From: Bacilli bacterium
Lineage (GTDB): Bacteria > Bacillota_I > Bacilli_A > RF39 > UBA660
Direction: 5' to 3'
Assembly: GCA_017550205.1 (NCBI GenBank)
Contig: JAFZPS010000027.1
Location: 1 to 11,113, forward strand
DNA length: 11,113 nucleotides
Part shown: positions 7,221 through 11,113 of the stretch, in pieces
Layout: each line of letters starts with the position of its first letter
Position numbering within the stretch: position 1 is the stretch's first letter
Translations under genes and position numbers: made by a program
Notes under the pieces: generated by a model
Databases searched by the model: none
The model's input: the letters and a program-made list of their open reading frames with translations, nothing else
What the model was told of the DNA's origin: nothing

Positions 7221-7351
7221 CATCTAGTACCAATAATTATTACTAATAGGATAAATAATACTAAAATAATAGCATAGTTATTATTATTTCCATTTATAGG
7301 GTAGTAGTATGTGTTTGTGTTGGGACAAGATCCTCCCCCATAATAATACAT
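7211..7351 (-). CDS. 46-aa YjcZ-like single-span membrane microprotein
   Basis: 46 aa from the ATG at 7351, with a near-perfect AAAGGAGGT (7357-7365) 5 nt upstream and its own terminator overlapping the stop. The N-terminal half is Tyr/Gly/Asn-rich (YYYGGGSC, then YYYPINGNNNN). Residues 26-41 are a hydrophobic helix (AIILVLFILLVIIIG), ending in TRWSN. The Gly/Tyr-rich head followed by a Val/Leu/Ile/Phe helix with an LFILLVII core resembles the YjcZ family of tiny Bacillota proteins, some linked to sporulation. This is resemblance of layout and core motif only. Nothing around it (def and an ftsW-type gene) suggests sporulation, and its role here is unknown. Single Cys at position 9. Confidence 0.75.
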   Translation of the reverse strand: MYYYGGGSCPNTNTYYYPINGNNNNYAIILVLFILLVIIIGTRWSN

Positions 7352-7409
7352 AAAATACCTCCTTTACTTATCTAATATAAAGTATGTTAATTTACATATT
7401 TTGTGAGTG

Positions 7410-7434
7410 ATAATTAATTAATTTATTTAATTAT
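7410..7434. repeat. Short AT-rich inverted repeat upstream of the ftsW-type gene
   Basis: ATAATTAA (7410-7417) and TTAATTAT (7427-7434) are exact reverse complements with a 9-nt spacer, ending just before the extended -10 at 7436. It could be an operator, but at this AT content such repeats also occur by chance. Confidence 0.3.
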
Positions 7435-7435
7435 G

Positions 7436-7444
7436 TGATATATT
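7436..7444 (+). promoter_or_regulatory. Extended -10 promoter of the ftsW-type gene
   Basis: TGA followed by TATATT. The expected start near 7451 gives a leader of about 16 nt with AAGGGAG (7453-7459). An alternative -10 is TATTAT at 7445-7450. No good -35. The 115-bp region 7352-7466 between the divergent genes holds this promoter, the inverted repeat and the unresolved promoter of the small gene; no other gene is visible in it. Confidence 0.45.
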
Positions 7445-7466
7445 TATTATAGAAGGGAGAATGCGT

Positions 7467-8603
7467 ATGAAAAAGATAATTAAATATATAGATAAACCAT
7501 TATTATTAGTAACAGTAATTTTATTTATCTTTGGACTTATAATGGTATTTTCTGCTTCTAATGTAACTGCTTATATGACTCATGCGGTTAGTCCATATAA
7601 TTATTTTATTAAACAAGGTGTTTTCTTAATAGTAGGTTTTTTCTTATTCCTATTTATGATGAAATTTAATCTTAAGAGTTATGGATTATTTTCTAAAGGA
7701 TTATTATTAATAGCAATTGTTTCATTAATAGCTTTATTAATATATGGTACTGCACAGAATCAAGCAGTCAGTTGGTTTGACTTAGGACCTTTTAGTATTC
7801 AACCTAGTGAGTTTATAAAAGTTATAACTATAGTATTCTTAGCTGATTATTATGAAAAAAATATTAAAAAATTAAATGGTTGGGGAGCTAGTTTATTTCC
7901 GATAGGTTTATGTGCTTTAGTAGCTGGATTAATATTTATTCAACCTGATTTAGGTACTACTATAATATATGCTTTAATAGTTGGGATTATATTTTTAGCA
8001 GTTCCTATTAATAGGGAAATAAAATATAAAACTGTGTTTGCACTTGTAGGGTTAATAGTATTTGGTGCATTAGTTTTATTTGGTGCAGGAAAAGGAGTAT
8101 TATTAGAAAGACAAATGCAAAGATTTAATTTTTCTAATCCTTGTTCTAGAATATTGGATACAGGTAATCAAGTATGTAATTGTTATATAGCTATTAATAA
8201 TGGTGGATTGACTGGAGTGGGATTAGGTAATTCTACACAAAAATATTTATATTTACCAGAACCTTATACAGATTTTATTTATGCAATTATAGTAGAGGAA
8301 TTAGGTGTAGTAACGGGTATAATACTGATATTACTTTATATATTTATTTTATATAGAATATTATTGATAGGTAGACGTAGTCCTAATAATAGAGGAGCAG
8401 TACTTTGTTATGGAATTGCAGCTTATATATTCTTCCATATTGCTATTAATTTATTGGGTATTATGGGATTAATGCCTATGACAGGAGTTCCTCTTCCGTT
8501 TATGAGTTATGGTGGTAGTTTTACTATTTGTTTAATAGCTGCTTTAACTATAGTTCAAAGAGTTAGTGTTGAAAATGGTATATTAAAAGAGAAGGGAATA
8601 TAG
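7467..8603 (+). CDS. ftsW: SEDS-family peptidoglycan glycosyltransferase, FtsW type
   Basis: 378 aa. I take the second ATG (7467), 7 nt after AAGGGAG; the ATG at 7461 is too close to that site. SEDS proteins polymerise lipid II into glycan strands with a partner class B PBP; FtsW acts at the septum, RodA in the side wall. Around ten hydrophobic segments are visible. Family marks: SIQPSEFIK (110-118), FIQPDLGT (157-164), NNGGLTGVGLGNSTQKY (244-260) followed by LPEPYTDFI (263-271) with the conserved Asp269, and MTGVPLPFMSYGGS (338-351). The GNSTQKYLYLPE stretch is closer to FtsW/SpoVE than to RodA, but that choice is by eye. The loop before the NNGG motif has three Cys (226, 237, 239) where the family usually has a Pro-Trp-x-Asp-Pro-like segment. 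No PBP gene is adjacent, and the gene stands alone between promoter and terminator. Confidence 0.88.
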   Translation: MKKIIKYIDKPLLLVTVILFIFGLIMVFSASNVTAYMTHAVSPYNYFIKQGVFLIVGFFLFLFMMKFNLKSYGLFSKGLLLIAIVSLIALLIYGTAQNQAVSWFDLGPFSIQPSEFIKVITIVFLADYYEKNIKKLNGWGASLFPIGLCALVAGLIFIQPDLGTTIIYALIVGIIFLAVPINREIKYKTVFALVGLIVFGALVLFGAGKGVLLERQMQRFNFSNPCSRILDTGNQVCNCYIAINNGGLTGVGLGNSTQKYLYLPEPYTDFIYAIIVEELGVVTGIILILLYIFILYRILLIGRRSPNNRGAVLCYGIAAYIFFHIAINLLGIMGLMPMTGVPLPFMSYGGSFTICLIAALTIVQRVSVENGILKEKGI

Positions 8604-8625
8604 AAAGCAATTTGCTTTCTTTTTT
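8602..8625 (+). terminator. Intrinsic terminator of the ftsW-type gene
   Basis: AGAAAGCA (8602-8609) pairs with TGCTTTCT (8613-8620) over a tight loop, followed by T residues. It overlaps the TAG stop codon (8601-8603), the only TAG stop in the window. Confidence 0.82.
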
Positions 8626-8640
8626 ATTTTTTGGTATAAT
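8612..8640 (+). promoter_or_regulatory. Promoter of the DHH phosphoesterase gene
   Basis: TGGTATAAT (8632-8640) is a perfect extended -10. TTGCTT (8612-8617) lies 17 nt upstream as a partial -35, inside the 3' arm of the preceding terminator. The leader to ATG 8665 is about 18 nt. Confidence 0.75.
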
Positions 8641-8664
8641 ATGTTCTCACTAAGGAGGAATATT

Positions 8665-9726
8665 ATGGCATTAAATGATATTAAAGAACTTAGAGAAATA
8701 TTAGAAGAAAGAATAAAAAATAGTTCTAATGTTTTTATTGTTGGACATAATAATATAGATCTTGATGTTGCAGGTTCTAGTATAGGTCTTGCAAGATTAG
8801 TAAAAGAATATGATAAAGATGTTTATATAATAGTAGATGATTTAAGGTGTAATATTCAGTCTGGTATTATTAGTGTAATGGATTCAGTAAAATATGATTA
8901 TAAGTTTATTGTTAAAGCTGATGTAGATAAATTAGTAAATAATAGATCACTTTTATTAGTAACTGATGTAAATAAGAAAAAAATGTTTTCAGTTGGAAAC
9001 ATGTTAGATAGATTCAAAGATATTGTAGTAATAGACCATCATACTGAGGATAAGAATAGTGTTATCACACCATATAAGTTTATTGATAAAGACTTATCAA
9101 GTGCTAGCGAAATAGTTGCTCGTGTATTAAATTGTTCAAAGATTAAGTATGATGCAAATGTGGCTAATGCTTTATATGCTGGTATGTCATTAGATACACA
9201 AAGATTTCAATATAATACATCTCCTATGACACATGACACAGCAGAAAAGTTAATTAAACATGGTGCTGATAAAGAACTAGTCCGTGAGTTACTTTTAGAG
9301 GAATTTGATGATCGTTGTAAGGTATGGAATTTAATTCTTAGTGGAACTTTTATTTATAAATATAGTAGGGACTTAGGAGTATCATTTACTTTAAATAGAA
9401 ATATGCCTAAACAAATATATCAAATGGCAGATTGTGCTAAGGCAGCAAATGAAATGTTTGATGTTAGGGGTGTAGATGCATCATTCACAATAGGATATGT
9501 ATCTAGTGATATGATGCATATATCTGCTAGAGGAAATGGTAGAGTAGATGTTTCAAAAGTTATGATGAAATTAGGTGGTGGCGGAAATCCTACATGTGCT
9601 GGTTGTGAGATAAAAGATAAAGATATATTTGAAGTAGAGAAAGAATTAATGGATAGTGTTGAATATGGTATTGATTCGTGTGTAAAATTATATAAAAAAC
9701 CAAAACTACTTAGAAAAATACAATAA
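8665..9726 (+). CDS. Stand-alone GdpP-like DHH/DHHA1 phosphodiesterase
   Basis: 353 aa; the ATG at 8665 follows AAGGAGG (8652-8658) by 6 nt, and an in-frame ATG at 8641 sits before that site. The DHH domain has GHNNIDLD (27-34), Asp101, the signature VVIDHH (121-126) and LDTQRF (176-181), so metal ligands His28, Asp32, Asp34, Asp101, His125 and Asp177 are all kept. A DHHA1 domain follows (about 225-325). Motif spacing and text (GHxxxDxD, SLDT, then a Gly-rich KLGGGG) match the catalytic half of GdpP, which hydrolyses c-di-AMP to pApA. The membrane helices, PAS and degenerate GGDEF domains of GdpP are absent, so the protein should be soluble. The DHHA1 motif, usually GGGH, reads GGGGNPTCAG (304-313), with Asn for His. 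c-di-AMP as substrate is inference; other small-nucleotide substrates (pApA, nanoRNA) are possible. Confidence 0.82.
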   Translation: MALNDIKELREILEERIKNSSNVFIVGHNNIDLDVAGSSIGLARLVKEYDKDVYIIVDDLRCNIQSGIISVMDSVKYDYKFIVKADVDKLVNNRSLLLVTDVNKKKMFSVGNMLDRFKDIVVIDHHTEDKNSVITPYKFIDKDLSSASEIVARVLNCSKIKYDANVANALYAGMSLDTQRFQYNTSPMTHDTAEKLIKHGADKELVRELLLEEFDDRCKVWNLILSGTFIYKYSRDLGVSFTLNRNMPKQIYQMADCAKAANEMFDVRGVDASFTIGYVSSDMMHISARGNGRVDVSKVMMKLGGGGNPTCAGCEIKDKDIFEVEKELMDSVEYGIDSCVKLYKKPKLLRKIQ

Positions 9727-9743
9727 AAAATTAATAAATATTG

Positions 9744-9773
9744 AAGAAAAGTTGGAAGACTTTTCTTTTTTTT
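9744..9773 (+). terminator. Intrinsic terminator after the DHH phosphoesterase gene
   Basis: AAGAAAAGT (9744-9752) pairs with ACTTTTCTT (9759-9767) around a short loop, then T residues to 9773. A TTG at 9752 that could be read as a comEA start lies inside this stem. Confidence 0.85.
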
Positions 9774-9786
9774 CTAATAATATAGT

Positions 9787-9792
9787 AGGAGG
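9787..9792 (+). promoter_or_regulatory. Strong ribosome binding site that decides the comEA start
   Basis: AGGAGG (continuing as TG) sits 7 nt before ATT at 9800, the same spacing as AGGAGG to ATG in the small surface-protein gene at 614. No ATG, GTG or TTG in the comEA frame follows within initiation distance, so this site implies a non-canonical start. Confidence 0.6.
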
Positions 9793-9799
9793 TGTTATT

Positions 9800-10465
9800 A
9801 TTACATTTAAATATCGTTATAGAAAACAAATTATCTTAGGAGTAATTATATTTATTTTAATAGGAGGATTAATAGGATTTTTAATATATAAAAATAAAGA
9901 TAATTTTAAAAGTAAAAAAGAAGAAATTGTAGTAGAAAAGAAACTAGAAAAGAAGAAAGAAACATCTATAGAAACAATACAAGTAGATATAAAGGGAGAA
10001 ATTAATTATCCAGGTACTTACAAAGTAGATAGTAATTTAAGGGTAATGGATATTATTAAACTTGCTGGAGACCTAACAGAAAATGCTGATACTTCTGTAA
10101 TTAATTTAAGTAAGAAAGTTACAGATGAGATGGTAATAATTATTTATAGTAAAGATGAAGTATTAGATTTTAAAAAGACTAAAGAAATAGAAAAACAAGT
10201 AGAAGAAAGATGCATTCAAAAAGATGAAAATAGTCTAGTAAATGATGCTTGTATTAATAGTAGTACTAGTAATGGAAAAGTTAATATAAATACTGCATCT
10301 ATTGATGAATTAAAGAATTTAACTGGTATAGGGGAAAAGAAAGCTAAAGATATAGTCTCTTATAGAGAAAAGAATGGTAATTTTAATTCTATAGAAGATA
10401 TTATGAAAGTTAGTGGCATAGGAGAGTCTAGTTTTGCTCAGATTAAGGAAGATATTACTGTGTAA
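9800..10465 (+). CDS. comEA: Competence protein ComEA, DNA receptor
   Basis: 221 aa if translation starts at ATT 9800, the codon placed by AGGAGG at 9787-9792. The only upstream canonical codon, TTG 9752, lacks a good site and lies in the previous terminator. ComEA binds double-stranded DNA at the outer face of the membrane and feeds it to the ComEC channel. Order: a basic N-terminus (KYRYRK), membrane helix (about 11-30), Lys/Glu-rich linker, SLBB domain (about 59-117; VDIKGEINYPGTYKV, then DIIKLAGDL), a second linker with two Cys (138, 151), and a helix-hairpin-helix DNA-binding domain (160-220; VNINTASIDELKNLTGIGEKKA, then KVSGIGESS). This is the standard ComEA layout, complete to the C-terminus. 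comEC follows in an overlapping frame, as in most Bacillota. The promoter between terminator and start is not resolved. Confidence 0.92.
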   Translation: MTFKYRYRKQIILGVIIFILIGGLIGFLIYKNKDNFKSKKEEIVVEKKLEKKKETSIETIQVDIKGEINYPGTYKVDSNLRVMDIIKLAGDLTENADTSVINLSKKVTDEMVIIIYSKDEVLDFKKTKEIEKQVEERCIQKDENSLVNDACINSSTSNGKVNINTASIDELKNLTGIGEKKAKDIVSYREKNGNFNSIEDIMKVSGIGESSFAQIKEDITV

Positions 10466-11113
10466 TTATTTATATATAGTTATTATTTTTATTGTAGGAA
10501 TTATTACTTTAATAAGATTAAATACTACTATTACTTATAATAGTCCTTATGCTGGTACTATTACTAAGATAGTAAAAATAGATAATAAGACTAGTATTAC
10601 TATAGATAATAAAGTAATAGGTACTACTTATAAAAATATAAATATTAATCTAGGAGATAAAATAAAAGTATATGGTGAATTTAATAATAATTATATTTCT
10701 ATAAGTAAATATAAAATAATAAGTAAAAATAAAAATATTTATTATTTTATAAAAAGCAAATTAATTAGTACTTTTAATAATAGATATTTATATACATTTA
10801 TATTAGGAGATAAAAGTTATTTAGATAAAGATGTAGTTAGAAGTTACCAAGAAAATGGAATAAGTCATTTATTTGCGATTAGTGGGATGCATATTAGTTT
10901 ATTAGTTTTAATGATTACTAAGATATTAAAATTATTTAAATTTAATGAATATGATAGATTTAAAATTACTAGTATTATTTTATTTTTATATTTATTATTA
11001 GTTGGATTTTCTCCATCTATACTTAGAGGAGTATTATTTTATTTTTTATTTACTATTAATAATATTTATTATTTTTATATAAAGAAGATTAATTTATTTA
11101 TATTAGTAATCTC
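10434..11113 (+). CDS. comEC: Competence protein ComEC, N-terminal part
   Basis: Cut by the window end. ComEC is the membrane channel that takes in single-stranded DNA during transformation. The frame is open from 10422. It gives a first membrane helix (YLYIVIIFIVGIITLI), an OB-like extracellular domain (about 10548-10740; AGTITKIVKID, then LGDKIKVYGEF), and the start of the competence channel domain with YQENGISHLFAISGMHIS (about 10842-10898), the most recognisable ComEC motif, followed by hydrophobic segments and PSILRG. There is no ATG in frame before 10887. I propose TTG 10434, 9 nt after AGGAG (10420-10424), giving a basic MLRLRK N-terminus and a 32-nt overlap with comEA. CTG 10458 after AAGGA (10445-10449) is an alternative. 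The product is secure, the start is not. Translational coupling to comEA is likely. Confidence 0.88.
   Translation, partial: MLRLRKILLCNYLYIVIIFIVGIITLIRLNTTITYNSPYAGTITKIVKIDNKTSITIDNKVIGTTYKNININLGDKIKVYGEFNNNYISISKYKIISKNKNIYYFIKSKLISTFNNRYLYTFILGDKSYLDKDVVRSYQENGISHLFAISGMHISLLVLMITKILKLFKFNEYDRFKITSIILFLYLLLVGFSPSILRGVLFYFLFTINNIYYFYIKKINLFILVI

Noticed and set aside
7411..7434. Possible origin or DnaA-box region in the AT-rich intergenic stretch
   Set aside because: No DnaA boxes (TTATNCACA) are visible, and the AT-richness is normal for the window.
9752..9799. comEA start at TTG 9752
   Set aside because: The codon lies in the stem of the preceding terminator, has no good ribosome binding site, and adds residues that do not resemble ComEA. 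The strong AGGAGG lies downstream of it.

Overview
The window is a very AT-rich, gene-dense piece of chromosome. The gene content (pnp, smc, def, ftsW-type SEDS, a GdpP-like DHH phosphoesterase, comEA-comEC), the AGGAGG/AGGGTGA ribosome binding sites and the short A-tract/T-tract terminators point to a low-GC Bacillota, probably an uncultured Bacilli lineage close to the root of the Mollicutes (an RF39-like gut bacterium is my guess, from gene style only). It is not a classic mycoplasma: it has cell-wall synthesis (FtsW-type) and DNA-uptake genes. All Trp codons are TGG, and no TGA appears as a stop or as Trp in any gene here.

Layout. 1-1913 (+): the 3' end of pnp; a small two-segment membrane protein with a Thr/Lys-rich stalk and a TPDTG sorting-like C-terminus; and a membrane-anchored NodB-fold protein that has lost its metal-binding residues. 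1926-4956 (+): smc with its own sigma-A promoter, mycoplasma-like in length. 5002-6572: two convergent kinase-fold proteins sharing a bidirectional terminator. 6595-7351 (-): def, co-directional with the second kinase-like gene, and upstream of it a 46-aa Gly/Tyr/Asn-rich single-span protein resembling the YjcZ family. 7467-11113 (+): an FtsW-type SEDS protein, a stand-alone GdpP-like phosphodiesterase, comEA (apparently starting at ATT) and the 5' part of comEC, which runs off the window.

Genome organisation is tight. Almost every gene ends in its own intrinsic terminator, often with the stop codon inside the hairpin. The next promoter (usually an extended -10, TGnTATAAT-like) lies directly behind it, sometimes with its -35 inside the terminator stem, and leaders are only about 10-20 nt. 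There are no tRNA, rRNA, CRISPR, IS or phage features, and no gene-free stretch longer than about 115 bp.

Functionally the window mixes housekeeping (RNA decay, chromosome condensation, N-terminal deformylation, septal peptidoglycan synthesis, cyclic dinucleotide turnover) with envelope/surface proteins and competence. The less ordinary parts are the pseudo-deacetylase, the kinase-like pair, the sorting-signal small protein, the YjcZ-like microprotein, the GGGGN variant in the DHHA1 motif and the putative ATT start of comEA.
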